From: Euphorbia lathyris
Lineage: Eukaryota > Streptophyta > Magnoliopsida > Malpighiales > Euphorbiaceae
Length of the DNA: 64,000 nt
Assembly: GCF_963576675.1 (NCBI RefSeq)
Contig: NC_088916.1
Span: 15,290,501-15,354,500, forward strand
Direction: 5' to 3'
The notes under the pieces were generated by a model that had not been told where the DNA came from, ran no database searches, and saw only the letters and a program-made list of their open reading frames with translations. Positions 54,067 to 64,000 of the stretch are shown here, piece by piece. How positions within the stretch are numbered: the stretch's first letter is position 1; every line of letters starts with the position of its first letter. Position numbers and translations under genes: made by a program.

Positions 54067-54844
54067 CTAAAAAGGAACAAGATAAGAAAATTTAAATACA
54101 GCTCCTAAAGCATGCAATTGATAAGAACGCGTTAAGACTATGTATTCTTTCATTTTCTAACCTAGAGACATCCGGTCAGTTAGGACCAATTTTCTGTAAA
54201 AATCTCTCATGTAGGGTCATTCACGTAAGGTTTAGTCAATTCTTTAATCCACCCTCGTCTGCGGTGACGAGGAGCATAGATTAGGCTTTACTATTCACGT
54301 GCATTAGTTAAGTTTTTACTATTCACGTTTCACTATTCATGTGCACTATTCACGTTTTACTATTAACGTGCACTATTCATGTTTTTACTATTCACGTGCA
54401 TTAGCTAAGTTTTTACTATTCACGTTTTCACTATTCACGTGCACTATTCACGTTTTTACTATTCACGCGCACTATTCACGGTTTTACTATTCATGTTTTT
54501 ACTATTCACGTGCACTATTCACGTTTTTACTATTCACGTGCATTAGCTAAGTCTTTACTATTCACGTTTTTACTATTCATTTGCACTATTCAAGTTTTCA
54601 CTATTCACGTCTTCACTATTCACGTCGTTTTTACTGTTAGCATGCATAAATTCGTAGTGTCACTATTCACATGCATATAGCGCGCATTCTTACAAAAATA
54701 AACAGGTGTTACTTGTAAATAAAGGAATTCACGTTTTCTAGCTAAAGTCCTCTAAGGCAGTCTAAGGGTTAGCATGCAAATCATGTTCGTATAGGGATGC
54801 TAAAGCCTAGAGTTCGAATCGAATAAAAGTGAGAAATTACTTAC
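54067..54844 (-). other. Intron of the antisense PMD gene
   Basis: 778 bp with GTAAGT donor and TTTTTAG acceptor on the minus strand; both neighbouring exons stay in one frame when it is removed. About half of it is the ACTATTCACG minisatellite. Confidence 0.7.
54279..54668. repeat. ACTATTCACG minisatellite
   Basis: About 22 copies of ACTATTCACGT or close variants, alternating between spacers TTTTT/TTTC and GC, with occasional GCATTAGCTAAG spacers. About five junctions form CACGTG (G-box). Confidence 0.9.
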
Positions 54845-55040
54845 CTCGTTGCAGCGTGTCCTGCTCAAATGCGTCGTAGGGTCGTGAAAGGTATCCACTC
54901 TATCCAGGTTTACGTAAACCTCGTCCATGCCTCTAGTGCCATCCCATTCATCTAAATCCATCCCGAGAATAATCCAAATTGAAGTCTAGTGAGAGAAAGA
55001 GGAGAGAGAATGTGTGGGGTTGAAATGAAACCCCACCACC

Positions 55041-55047
55041 TTATATA
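55041..55047 (-). promoter_or_regulatory. TATA box of antisense PMD gene
   Basis: The minus strand reads CCTATATAAGGTGG, a strong plant TATA box about 80 bp before the ATG at 54961, followed by a pyrimidine-rich leader with CATTCTCTCTCCTCTTTCTC. This suggests separate transcription from the LTR transcript, in the opposite direction. Confidence 0.7.
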
Positions 55048-55390
55048 GGAAAAGGGAATGGCATTCCCGTAAATAGTGAAAAAAGTACGATTTGACATAA
55101 AGGTAAAAAGTAAATAATTAATTACTAGGTGCACAGACCTCCGATTTGCAGTCCGTTTCAGCCTGCATTTCTTCCAGACAGCGACCAACATTGTCAAGAT
55201 ATGAACTCCAGACCACAGTCATTTTTTACAGAACAGCGACACCAGTCAAAATACAGACGACAGTCAACAAAAGAACAATCATTAGTCTATATCATTTCAG
55301 ACTAAAACACGTTCCTATTGAACCTCCGAGATGAAAGCTCCAGTGAGAAAATACAGACAACAGTGTTGTAAGAAAATCCAGAAACAATCC

Positions 55391-55838
55391 CTGCTTTTGA
55401 GCCATCTGACTCACGGTCGCAGACCGGAGTTGCTTTTGAGCCATCTGACTCGCGGTCGCAGACCGGAGTTGCTTTTGAGCCATCTGACTCACGGTCGCAG
55501 ACCGGAGTTGCTTTTGAGCCTTCTAACTCACGGTCGCAGACCGGAGTTGCTTTTGAGCCATCTGACTCGCGGTCGCAGACCGGAGTTGCTTTTGAGCCAT
55601 CTGACTCGCGGTCGCAGACCGGAGTTGCTTTTGAGCCATCTGACTCGCGGTCGCAGACCGGAGTTGCTTTTGAGCCATCTGACTCACGGTCGCAGACCGG
55701 AGTTGCTTTTGAGCCATCTGACTCACGGTCGCAGACCGGAGTTGCTTTTGAGCCATCTGACTCACGATCGCAGACCGGAGTTGCTTTTGGGCCATCTGAC
55801 TCATGGTCGCAGACCGGAGTTGCTTTTGAGCCATATTT
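55391..55838. repeat. 39-bp tandem array in gypsy 3' region
   Basis: Eleven to twelve head-to-tail units containing GAGCCATCTGACTCACGG and TCGCAGACCGGAGTTGCTTT. Each holds CGGTC-GCA-GACCG, a small perfect hairpin. The unit length is a multiple of three, so both strands stay open; the resulting frames (55331-55852, 55523-55834) are not genes. Confidence 0.97.
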
Positions 55839-56117
55839 ATCTAAGATCGTAGACTAGGGTAGCTATTGAGCCATCATCCTCGCAGTCGCAGACTAGGGTA
55901 GCTTTTGAGCCGTTTTTACCGAAGATTGTAGACTAAGGTAGCTATTGAGCCATCATCCTCGCAGTCGCAGACTAGGGTAGCTTTTGAGCCGTTTTTACCG
56001 AAGATTGTAGACTAAGGTAGCTATTGAGCCATCATCCTCGCAGTCGCAGACTAGGGTAGCTTTTGAGCCGTTTTTACCAAAGATTGTAGACTAGGGTAGC
56101 TATTGAGCCATCATCCC
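55839..56117. repeat. Diverged 39-bp repeats in a higher-order period of about 79 bp
   Basis: Three copies of a pair: GAGCCATCATCCTCGCAGTC with GCAGACTAGGGTAGCTTTT, then GAGCCGTTTTTACCGAAGAT with TGTAGACTAAGGTAGC. It continues the array at 55391 in another sequence variant. Confidence 0.9.
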
Positions 56118-56401
56118 CACCGCCGTAGTCCAAATCGCTTTAAAGCCGTTCTCATCGCAGTCAGCCAACGTAGGCCGGAGTCGAAAAGGGGGACATTCGC
56201 CAGCAGCCGATTCAGAGGCAGCACGGTGCAACCCAAAGCAGAGTCTGAAGAAATCAGAGAACAACGCCGGAGCGCGCAGCGCAAAGGTCATGTATGCTCC
56301 CTCCTACTCTTTACGTGTCTTTTACTTTTATATGTTTTACATTGCATGTGTTGCATTAGCAAAAAAAACGTTTTCGAAACACACACATCACTGTCAAAAT
56401 A

Positions 56402-56416
56402 GAAAAGTAGGGGCAA
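56402..56416 (+). other. Polypurine tract of gypsy element
   Basis: AAAAGTAGGGGCAAC directly precedes the 3' LTR. The stretch 56118-56401 upstream holds no recognised gene. Confidence 0.75.
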
Positions 56417-59385
56417 CTGTAGACACCGAGTCGGAGGACCTGTGACGAAAACCTGAAAACAAGACGGTTGAAGCGATTGATTCCGGAAGTTTTGAAAAAT
56501 ATATAAAGAATAATAAGCGAAGGAAAATTAGCGGCACGGCGCGGGTGCTTAGCGGCATCCGGCACGCGGACGACAATGGTCGAACGCCCGCTCGGCGGCA
56601 CGGGACGTGCGCTCGGCGTCCGTCGGACGCACTGCAAGTGGCACGCTCTCAACGTCCGAGCAATGCCCGGGTCCGGTGGCACGGGGCGCGCTCTCGTGGG
56701 CCGCTGAGCGCACGTGCCCGGTAGCGCGAAGTGCGCGTTCGGCGGCCGCGACGTGTGAGCGTCCGGGGACGCGCGCTCGGCGGCCGCGGGGTGCGCACGC
56801 CCGATGGCTCGAGGCACGCCCCGAGGGTCGTCGGGCGGGCGCCCAACCTAGCGTTGGGCGCTCGCCCAACGCCGTTGGGCGATCGCCCAACGATTGTTGG
56901 GCGATCGCCCAACAAATGTTGGGCGGCCGCCCAACATTGTTGGGTGGTAGCCCAACACTAGGTTGGGCGGCCGCCCAACCCCAATGGGCGACGCCCAATT
57001 TCTTTTGGGCGTCGCCCATTGGTCCGGGGACCCGTTTGCCTATAAAAGGCACGGATCCCCATGCAAAAAAAAAAGAAGGGAGAGAGGAGGAATCCTTAGA
57101 GAGCTTCTCACACTAGATATTTTTCTAGAGAGAGGAAGTTGATTTTTTTAGGAAAAAACATTTTTTTTCCTAAAAATTGAAAATCTCTAAATTTCCTAAG
57201 TTCAATTTTTACTAAATTTTTTATAAAAAAAACGGGAGCTCGTGGTTCGTGGAATCAATCGGCTTCAACTGTCAGATACCGAATTCAAGGTATTATCCGA
57301 GGACTAGACTCTTTATTTTATTTAATTTATTCTCTTCTTCTATTTTTATGCTATAGTTTTTATTCATTTAGTCATTTATTTATTTTGTCACATTTTATTT
57401 AATTAGCGTATTTATTTAATTTTCGTTTCGTGTTAAATAAAATTCGGTTTTGTTTTAAAATAAAAAACCTCGTTTTAATGTCCCAATACGAACCGTGATC
57501 CGATAAAAGGTAGTTCGGGTATCGAAGTTGTAATTACAAGTTTGTAATTTAAAAGGAATTTCCAAATAATGTTTTGAAATAAAAAACGTCGTTTAGGAAT
57601 TTCCGTTTTCGACTATGATCCATCTTTGGTAGTTCGGAAACCCAAAACGATTGAATTAGATTTAATTTAAAGCTTTTGAATAAATCTGGAAACATTTAGG
57701 AGTGCTGCTGTAATTTACCTATTCTGTCACTAAATGCTGTTTACCGACGGATTTTCCGTCGGTAAATCTGCTAAAATGTAAAAAATGCCATTTCAGTCCC
57801 TTTTTCTTAACTTTTAAACTTTTAATCCTTAGTACATATATATAAATATGTAGTATATGTTTTTCAAATTATTTTAGAACTTTAGCATATATAATCATTC
57901 TAGAATATTTGTATATTATTATTTATTCCATTTTACAATATAAGTATAAGTATATATATGTATTCCTCTTTATTAATTTGGATTATGTTTTAAATGTTAG
58001 TTATTTGGTATTTTGAGAAATAATTAATATATATTAGCATATGGTATTTTTGGTATTTAAAACTATAGTAGTTATGTATATGTATAGTTTTTGGAACATT
58101 TGGGTTATTTTAGTGATTATTGAATAAAATTATTTTTGGATAAGAATTATTTTCTTAGTTATAGGATTTACTTATTATTTTCACATTTTCAAAGTATAGA
58201 TATATTGTACCTATTATTTTTATATATACATATAGCTTCTTTTGTATTAACTCTTATTTTATATTCTATTTTTTATTTAAATGTATATACGTATGTACAA
58301 ATTATTTTCTTTACCCTTTGAGCCCATTCATGGGTCCATATTTCAAATGGACTTTATTTAAGTGTAAATATTAGTTAAAATAAGTTTATTGTTGTAATTA
58401 TAACAATTAGAGAGTCCATTAAATAAGTGGGGAAAATAAATCACAAAAAAAGAGTTTTCAATTGAATTATTTAAATTAATGAGTTTTTTTTTCTAATGTA
58501 AATAAATAGAGTCATTCTTGTTAATATTCCAAATCGTCTTCAAAACACCACGTTTTAAAACCTTAATCCGTTCCAAAGGCGGATTAAAGGATCATTGTAA
58601 TTAAAATCGTTTTCTTTGCAAATAATAGATTTTTGAATCATTTTCTTAAAGAATTTGTACAAAATGAAATTGACTTGTATGTTTAACCACGTTTCTTATT
58701 AAAAGGTTCTTTATCTCAAACGTTTTCAAATACTCGAGTCGTTCCAACGGCGATTCGGGTAAGCTTCATCAAACGAGGTTTTAAAACGCTCCTAAATCGT
58801 TCCAACGGCGATTAAGGTGCGAACCATGTAAATAAAACTCGTTTTGGGGAAATAAGTTAGTGTAGAATAAACACACAACATAACATTTAAATACGGTTGT
58901 AAATAAATCATTTCTTTCTTCCCTCTCTGTGTATGTATAAACATAAATGGGTGATTCTTTACTGAGGTGGCTTTTCAATATCATATGCTCAAAATGGTTT
59001 CTAAAAAGAGAAAGAAAAGGGTTTCAAATGAATTTTAAACTTAAAGAAGTATACGATTAGTCCGTTATCGCCTAACATGCTGAGTAGGAGGCCGGTGGTT
59101 CATAACCGGGCGATGTCGGGGTGCCTAGTAGCCTTTCTCCGAAAAGGAGCTAGCCTTCTCGGCTCGTACCTAAGTTTCCCGAACCCACACCGGTCTCCCG
59201 CAAGGGATCGGTGTTCATTTTCCCATTCGTGGGTGGCGACTCTTCCATATCTCCGAGCTCCGGTCCTGCCGAGCAGCTTGATTCCACGATTGGTTGCTTT
59301 CGGCGCCAATCACCGCTTACGTCGCCATGAGGTTGTCCACCCCCCGGTCCGTCCGGGAGATTAGGCCGCGGCACCTCGTCTAACA
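56417..59385 (+). repeat. 3' LTR of gypsy element
   Basis: 2969 bp, nearly identical to 42176-44999 over the AT-rich part, with three clear length differences: extra GC-rich sequence at about 56757-56795 and in the palindrome cluster, extra CGTTTCGTGTTAAATAAAAT at about 57423, and about 69 bp at 59104-59170 absent from the 5' LTR. Ends CTCGTCTAACA. Confidence 0.95.
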
Positions 59386-59390
59386 CTCGG

Positions 59391-59592
59391 ATATGGCAAT
59401 TCCTCTCCCAGGTCGCCACAGGTCTGCCATTTTAGTTTTCATGGCGTTGAAATTTACGGGTCTATCAGTCAAGAACCTGCCGACCAGAATCAGTCCCTTC
59501 TCTGTGGAAGATCCTCCCTGCGCCGCCTTACACCAATCGAAGGTTTCGTCCTCTCCTTCCGTCAATGCCAGTTTCGATAACTCTTTCTCCAT
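59391..59592 (-). pseudogene. LINE ORF1, N-terminal part beyond the gypsy insertion
   Basis: From the ATG at 59592 the frame reads MEKELSKLALTEGEDETFDW, then LILVGRFLTDRPVNFNAMKT and LWRPGRGIAISE, the start of the DUF4283 ORF1 of plant LINEs. At the CTCGG duplication it continues in frame with 42175 (VHSNLFIF), which shows that the gypsy element split a single ORF. The 5' UTR extends to about 59815. Confidence 0.88.
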
Positions 59593-59815
59593 CGGGTTAA
59601 ATTCCAGGTCGGAATTCCGCTGCAGACAAAATCTTAGCTTCCTTCGGTGTTAACCCTCCTCCCCCTTCTCACTATTAACACAATCGACAATACCAACAGA
59701 AAACACAAACCAAATCGCCGATGAACACAGCGGTTCCGGCGCCGTCAACCGCTTACACCGAGGGTGGTGAAGGGACACTCTCACTTCAAGTCGCCTAGGT
59801 TACGGCGGAGAGACT

Positions 59816-60622
59816 TTTTTAATTATTTATTCACTTTTTTAATTTTTGTTTAGGCTAAATAAAACTTACTCTACGAATAAACAAAAAAATTGTTTAGACT
59901 TTTTAATTATTTGTTTAGACTTTTTTAATTATTTATTCACTTTTTAATTATAAATCTTTTGAAAGCAAAATTTGTAATAAATAATACAATTTACCATTTT
60001 ATTTAGAGAAAAAGTTTGAATAAACAAAAAAAAAGAGTGTGAAACAATGTGAGCCTTTGAGAGAAAAAGTTTGAATAAAACAAAATAATATTTGAGCCAA
60101 AGATGTCAGAAATCGTTTGTTACTAATATATTAGTAACAGATCAATTTTATTAACAACGTTTTATTTTGAAAAGTAACATATAAGTAATATATAATTTTG
60201 TGTAAAATAATAAATAAAGATATTAATATTTTATGGATATTATTTTTTTTTTTAATAATTTATATTTTTTATAGTTTATCTTATTTCTCAGTTCGAATGT
60301 CGTCGAGCACTTTTTAGATGTATTCTCTCCCATTAAATTTTTTTGCGTACAAGAATAATTCATATTCTTAATTATATTCTAAAAAAAATCATATACACAT
60401 GCTCTAACTTAGGCCTCTACAATACATAGAAATATATTTAAACAATGAAATTATTATTGGGTTTTTTTACTAATAAAAAATGAGATTTTCTATGATCATA
60501 AATGTTTGATAAAAAAAATTAGAATTAGATTACTAATACCAATTTTTTTTGTTTTAAAAAAAATTGGTATTAGCAATCTAATTCTAAAATTTTCAATAAT
60601 ACCAATTAATTTATAATTTAAT
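59816..60622. other. AT-rich stretch without a gene
   Basis: TTTAATTATTTATTCACTTTTT-type repeats at 59815-59950, the possible right part of the MITE ending at 60404, and an inverted pair ATTAGAATTAGATT and AATCTAATTCTAA (about 60518-60585) able to form a hairpin. Confidence 0.5.
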
Positions 60623-62350
60623 TAGTACGGGCATGCGGAATTTTATTTGGACTGGGTCTTCTTCTGAAAAGAAGTTAGTTTTGGTCTCTTGGCAATCTTG
60701 TTTCAAGCCTTTAAAGGAGGGGGGTTTTGGGCTTAAGCATTTGAAAACTTTGAATCTGGCACTTTCAGGTAAGATGGCTTGGGTTTGATCTCTTCTAATA
60801 CGCTTTGCTTTAAGACTCTTAGGTCACGTTTTTTGGGGGGCTCTGACTTGCTTCGTTCTCGGGTTCTTCCATCCACGGTTTGGGCTTCTATTAGGTCTGC
60901 GTATAGGGTCCTTCGTGATCATTCTTTTTGGATTCCGGGTAATTCGTTTGATTTGTTCTTTTGGACTTCGGAATAGATTCTTCCTCCACTTGTGGATCGT
61001 TTGGGCATCTCACCGCCATCGAACCTTTCGGCTAAAGTTTCTGATTTCTTTTCTAATGAGGTTTGGCATGACCTTCCTGACCTCTCGGATGCTCTTGCTC
61101 ACCAAATTAATAATATTCGGGGCAGCGGTCAGTCTGATGATATTTGTTTTTGGCGGCCTGCTAGCAGTGGCGTGTTTTCTGCTAGGCTCTTTTATCTTTG
61201 GCTTCGACCTCCTTCTGCAGTGAATTCGGTTTTTTCAGGGATTTGGCGGCCTTTTACACAGCCTTCTTATTTCATGGTGTGTTGGCGTGTATTTTTGCGT
61301 TATCTTCCAATGCAATATGCTCTCCGGGCTAGGGGTTTGCAAATTGTTTCTCGTTGTCCGATGTGCTATTGTAATTGGGAGTCTTTGGATCATTTATTGG
61401 TTCATTGTTCGTTTGCTAAGCAGGTTTGGGCCAGCGTTTCTTTACTTTTTGGTCGTCGGCTGGATCTAACGCTTTCTTTGTCAAGTTTTATTCAGCATGC
61501 TTTTTCTTATCGCTTTAGCTCTCAAATAAGATGTTTGTGGTATTGTGCAATTGTAAATGCAGTTTGGGTGATTTGGAAAACCAGGAATGATTGTATTTTT
61601 GGTGAGCAGTTTCCTAATATTCATTTGTGTTTGCGCTCACTTTGGGCGGCTATTAGAGGTGTGGATTCTCTTGGTTTTGGCACCATTTGGAATTCAGTGG
61701 TGGAGAGGAATATTTTATTGAATTTGGGTCTGCAGCCTAGGTACAGTCGTGCTCCTCGGATCATTGCGGTTCGTTGGCAACCGCTGCCGCCGTTGTGGGT
61801 TAAGGCAAACACCGATGCTTCCGTTGTGGCTGGCTTGGCGGGTTGTGGTGGAGTATTTAGGGATCACACGGGTGGTTCTTTGGGGTCTTATGCTTTTCCT
61901 CTAGATTGTACGTTAGTGAACATGGCTGAACTCCAGGCGGTTTTATTTGCAATTTCTTATGCTTTTTCGCGTGGGTGGCGCAAGCTTTGGGTTGAGAGTG
62001 ATTCTTCTTATGTTGTGCATCTATTTCGTTCTCGATTGATGGTTCTGTGGACTATGAGGGTGGATTGGCAGAACTGTTTTGGAGCATATGTTACAGATGG
62101 AAGTAGTTTTTTCTCATGTGTTCAGGGAAGGTAATCAAGTTGCGGATAAGCTGGCTGATTTTGGTAGAGTTAGTTCGGATTTTTGTTGGTGGGATGGAAT
62201 TCCGGATTTTTGTTTTTTCTCCTTGGCGATAATGCTTTAGGTAGGGATTCTTTCCGTTTTATTTAGTTGTTGTTTTCTGGATGCTCTGTTGTTAATTTTT
62301 TTATTTTGCTTTTAATAATATTGAGTATCACCCAGCCTTTATTCAAAAAA
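60623..62350 (+). mobile_element. 5'-truncated LINE with 19-bp target duplication
   Basis: AATTAATTTATAATTTAAT occurs at 60604-60622 and 62351-62369. Between them is the 3' end of a plant LINE: the end of the reverse transcriptase region (FIWTGSSSEKKLVLVSWQSC), zf-RVT, RNase H, 3' UTR and a short A run. The target site can be read exactly. Confidence 0.92.
60992..62134 (+). pseudogene. LINE zf-RVT and RNase H region
   Basis: A 380-residue frame: zinc-binding CPMCYCNWESLDHLLVHC, WYCAIVNAVWVIWKTRND, then RNase H with VKANTDASV, MAELQAVLF and VESDSSYV. A frameshift near 62134 separates the last part (FREGNQVADKLADFG), which holds the final Asp. It is similar in layout to 11868-12845 but clearly diverged. 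Confidence 0.88.
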
Positions 62351-62369
62351 AATTAATTTATAATTTAAT

Positions 62370-62830
62370 ATTTTAGTGAGACAAAAATCTAATATTTTTA
62401 TATTTTTCTCAAAGTTTTCACTAATATTTATTAGTTTAGTTATTAATTTTAATTCATATAATTTTAAATCGAAATATAATTTCCAAGAACGTGATATTTT
62501 TATATTCTTCTCAAAGTTATTTTAGTGGTTGACATGGCATGTTATTAGAAAAATTATATCTAACATGGTAATTTATATGTCACATGACGTGTCATTTAAC
62601 GAAGTTTGAATGACATACATGATATACAAAGAGAGCTTAAAGTGTTAAAACATAATTGATTTAATGTCTCTATTTTAAATGATCTTATTAATCAAGCTCT
62701 TAAAAGTAAGCTTTTTTCTTATTTAAAAATGTTATATTTGGATTTATTTATAATATAAAGGCTTAATATATAAATTTACCATTCAATTTGACACATTTTG
62801 TTGTTTTGCATGCCAGACATTTTAAGTAAT
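62370..62830. other. AT-rich repeat remnant, no gene
   Basis: 62520-62700 is the reverse complement of sequence like 35600-35790 (GGTTGACATGGCATGTTA against TAACATGTCATATCAACC), so it is part of a dispersed repeat. Confidence 0.55.
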
Positions 62831-64000
62831 TGTTAGGATTAATTGGATATATGGATCAAATTAATCCGACCTGTCTGAAATGGAACGGGTCAGACCCATC
62901 TTATGAGATGGAAGAGAATTAGGGTTTAGGCTCACTATGAATAGAAGTATCACCAAACCCTAATAACTAACCTAATCAACACAACCCTAGACAATTACAA
63001 GCAGATTGTGTGTCTCTTCCTCCATTCTCTGTGCCACCCTCTCTCTCCATCAATCAATCTCCCTAGCTTCTAGTATGTGGATCATACTCTCTTCCCCGGC
63101 TAATCACCGTGTGGTTGACAGTTACCGGTGATACAAGATCATGGTGATAGTTCTGCTTCCGCTGCTCAGAGATTATTTGGTTCTACATTCAGGTATGTTC
63201 GAACTCAAATATCTATTGGATTAGTTGCCGCTAATCCCTTCATTGGTATCAGAGCCACAAATCTTGTACTCTGTGTTTTCTGTATCCATAGATATGAAGA
63301 AAGCTGTGGGATCACTCGAAAGATAGATCATATTATATTTGATTGATATTGATTGTTTATGTTTTTTGGTTTGGATTGATTATGTGTTTTTTTTAATCAC
63401 ACAACATAAACAATTTTATTGTTTTTTATTTGCATCAAAAAGTGTGTTTTTGATCTCCTTTAAATGAAAAAAAAATCAATGGAATCCGTTTTGGAACCTT
63501 TTTTAATAATTCCCAAGTCTGAGATCCTGCCTAGGGATGCATGTTTTTCGAAATCACTATTCACTGATTAAAATTTGATTTTTAAATTCGTTTTTAAGCT
63601 GCTGATTCTCGGAAAATTGTCTTGGTATGTTTTTTTTATATATCCGACACCACCATCGTGTCCAGAAGGCCCAAAAACCCTAGGATTGACATATTACGGA
63701 GGCCGAACGGAGGTCCCTAGGATGGCGCATGGCCCACACGCGCCACTAGAAGGCTCGGCCTAACGCGTGACGCGCCAGGCGACGCGAGTGCGCCGAGCCG
63801 AGCCGCACGTGCTGGCCAATCGGCGTGGGCGACGCGTGTCGTGCCTCTCGGACCCCTATTTCTCCCCATTTGTTGGCAGATTGGATCGAAATAATTTTTC
63901 GGATTTTTAGTATATTTTTGGTAATTTTTGGAATGGCGGAATATTTAATTTTACCATATTGGATATTCTATAAAGGTTAAAACTAGTGGAAATTGTTTTT
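62831..64000 (+). mobile_element. 5' end of another Ty1/copia element, runs off window
   Basis: An LTR of about 412 bp (62831-63242, TGTTAGGATTAATTGG to CTAATCCCTTCA) is followed by a tRNA-Met(i) primer site at 63244. The remaining 750 bp contain no gag yet; a GC-rich block with repeated GACGCG and GCGCC lies at 63720-63850. Its LTR is unrelated to those at 14652 and 3332, so this is a different family. Confidence 0.75.
63244..63255 (+). other. Primer-binding site, initiator tRNA-Met
   Basis: TGGTATCAGAGC one base after the LTR end; this is the main evidence that 62831-63242 is a 5' LTR. Confidence 0.8.

Larger units (their letters stand above)
53159..54961 (-). pseudogene. Antisense plant mobile domain (PMD) gene inside the gypsy element, one intron, lightly damaged
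   Basis: Exon 1 is 54961-54845 (39 codons, MDLDEWDGTRGMDEVY), ending NE at a donor GTAAGT. Exon 2 starts at 54066 after acceptor CTTTTTAG, phase 0, and reads FIEISGTTAEVHSWYDRLGA, then the PMD core STHTFHISFGEMTISPRDFS and TGLRGSNTPVPFHFGMMRP. One TGA at 53661-53659 and a frameshift at about 53280 interrupt it. In the shifted frame LRPPFMTQWRDFDL continues to a TAA at 53161-53159, within pol. PMD proteins include plant MAIN/MAIL1 silencing factors and transposon-borne relatives; the role in an element is unknown. TATA box and leader lie upstream. The domain call rests on motif recognition, not a search. Confidence 0.75.
42176..59385 (+). mobile_element. Ty3/gypsy element, Tat-like, integrase-less, with antisense PMD gene
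   Basis: LTRs at 42176-44999 and 56417-59385 begin TGTAGACACCGAGTCGGAGG and end CTCGTCTAACA. CTCGG at 42171-42175 and 59386-59390 is the target duplication, inside LINE ORF1. Order is LTR, primer site, a leader of about 1.9 kb, Gag with four capsid-like modules, protease, G-patch, reverse transcriptase, RNase H, a second RNase H, antisense PMD gene, tandem array, polypurine tract, LTR. The second RNase H and the antisense extra gene fit the Tat lineage. No integrase is visible, so movement would need help in trans. Confidence 0.95.
36430..60404. mobile_element. Possible Harbinger/Tourist MITE split by a LINE that is itself split by a gypsy element
   Basis: GAGCATGTCTAGTGG at 36430 is preceded by TAA (36427-36429), and ACATGCTC ending at 60404 is followed by TAA (60405-60407). 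Thus 8-bp inverted ends GAGCATGT and a 3-bp duplication frame the whole block. MITE-like AT-rich DNA occupies 36430-36742 and 59816-60404. The inverted ends are short, so this is tentative. Confidence 0.4.

Noticed and set aside
55391..55838. Possible CRISPR array
   Set aside because: The units are contiguous with no unique spacers, the DNA is plant nuclear and the array lies in a retrotransposon 3' region.
55331..55852. A 173-codon frame with a 13-residue repeat, and an antisense frame of 103 codons
   Set aside because: Both result from the 39-bp tandem unit being a multiple of three; there is no start context or promoter.
62831..63242. Solo LTR
   Set aside because: A tRNA-Met(i) primer site and leader-like sequence follow at 63244, so this is the start of an element rather than a solo LTR.

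Overview
The window is nuclear DNA of a flowering plant, most likely a eudicot. The evidence is a spliced DRM-type DNA methyltransferase gene, plant-type LINEs with a C-terminal RNase H, an Au-like SINE, Ty1/copia elements primed by initiator tRNA-Met, a Tat-type Ty3/gypsy element and a plastid-derived trnH-GUG. I cannot name the species. Almost everything except the DRM gene is transposable-element DNA, much of it nested.

Layout. 1-4902: one end of a minus-strand Ty1/copia element (pol, gag and a rearranged 5' LTR). 4903-7375: AT-rich, no gene. 7380-13602: an AT-rich repeat with inverted arms, carrying a 5'-truncated LINE (9722-12999). 13603-14190: an AT microsatellite and a plastid insert with a decayed trnH. 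14195-28800: another copy of the AT-rich repeat family, split by a complete 11.6 kb copia element (14652-26270, target duplication GAAGA), a TAA-flanked MITE (26294-26990) and a long-TIR Mutator-like MITE (27235-28446). 28805-30508: LTR fragments, a dead pogo/Lemi element and a SINE. 31003-33729: a nine-exon DRM gene, the only clearly cellular protein gene. 33730-36429: AT-rich intergenic repeats. 36743-42175 continuing at 59391-59815: a minus-strand LINE split by a 17.2 kb Ty3/gypsy element (42176-59385, target duplication CTCGG); both may sit inside a TAA-flanked MITE (36430-60404). 60623-62350: a truncated LINE with a 19-bp target duplication. 62831-64000: the 5' end of another copia element.

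The most unusual unit is the Ty3/gypsy element. It carries four successive Gag capsid-like modules, a pol that ends after two RNase H domains with no integrase, and on the opposite strand a plant mobile domain (PMD) gene with its own TATA box, pyrimidine-rich leader and one phase-0 intron. That intron is filled by an ACTATTCACG minisatellite. A 39-bp tandem array, each unit with a small hairpin, lies before the 3' LTR. The full copia element also carries an extra gene after pol with its own TATA box and CT-rich leader, and the DNA upstream of that TATA box shares an AACGGCTAG motif with the LTR promoter. Thus two unrelated retrotransposons here carry an accessory gene with what looks like a private promoter.

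The DRM gene encodes the enzyme type that places de novo DNA methylation on transposons in RNA-directed DNA methylation, and here it sits among many of its likely targets. Reading was by eye; boundaries marked approximate need alignment.
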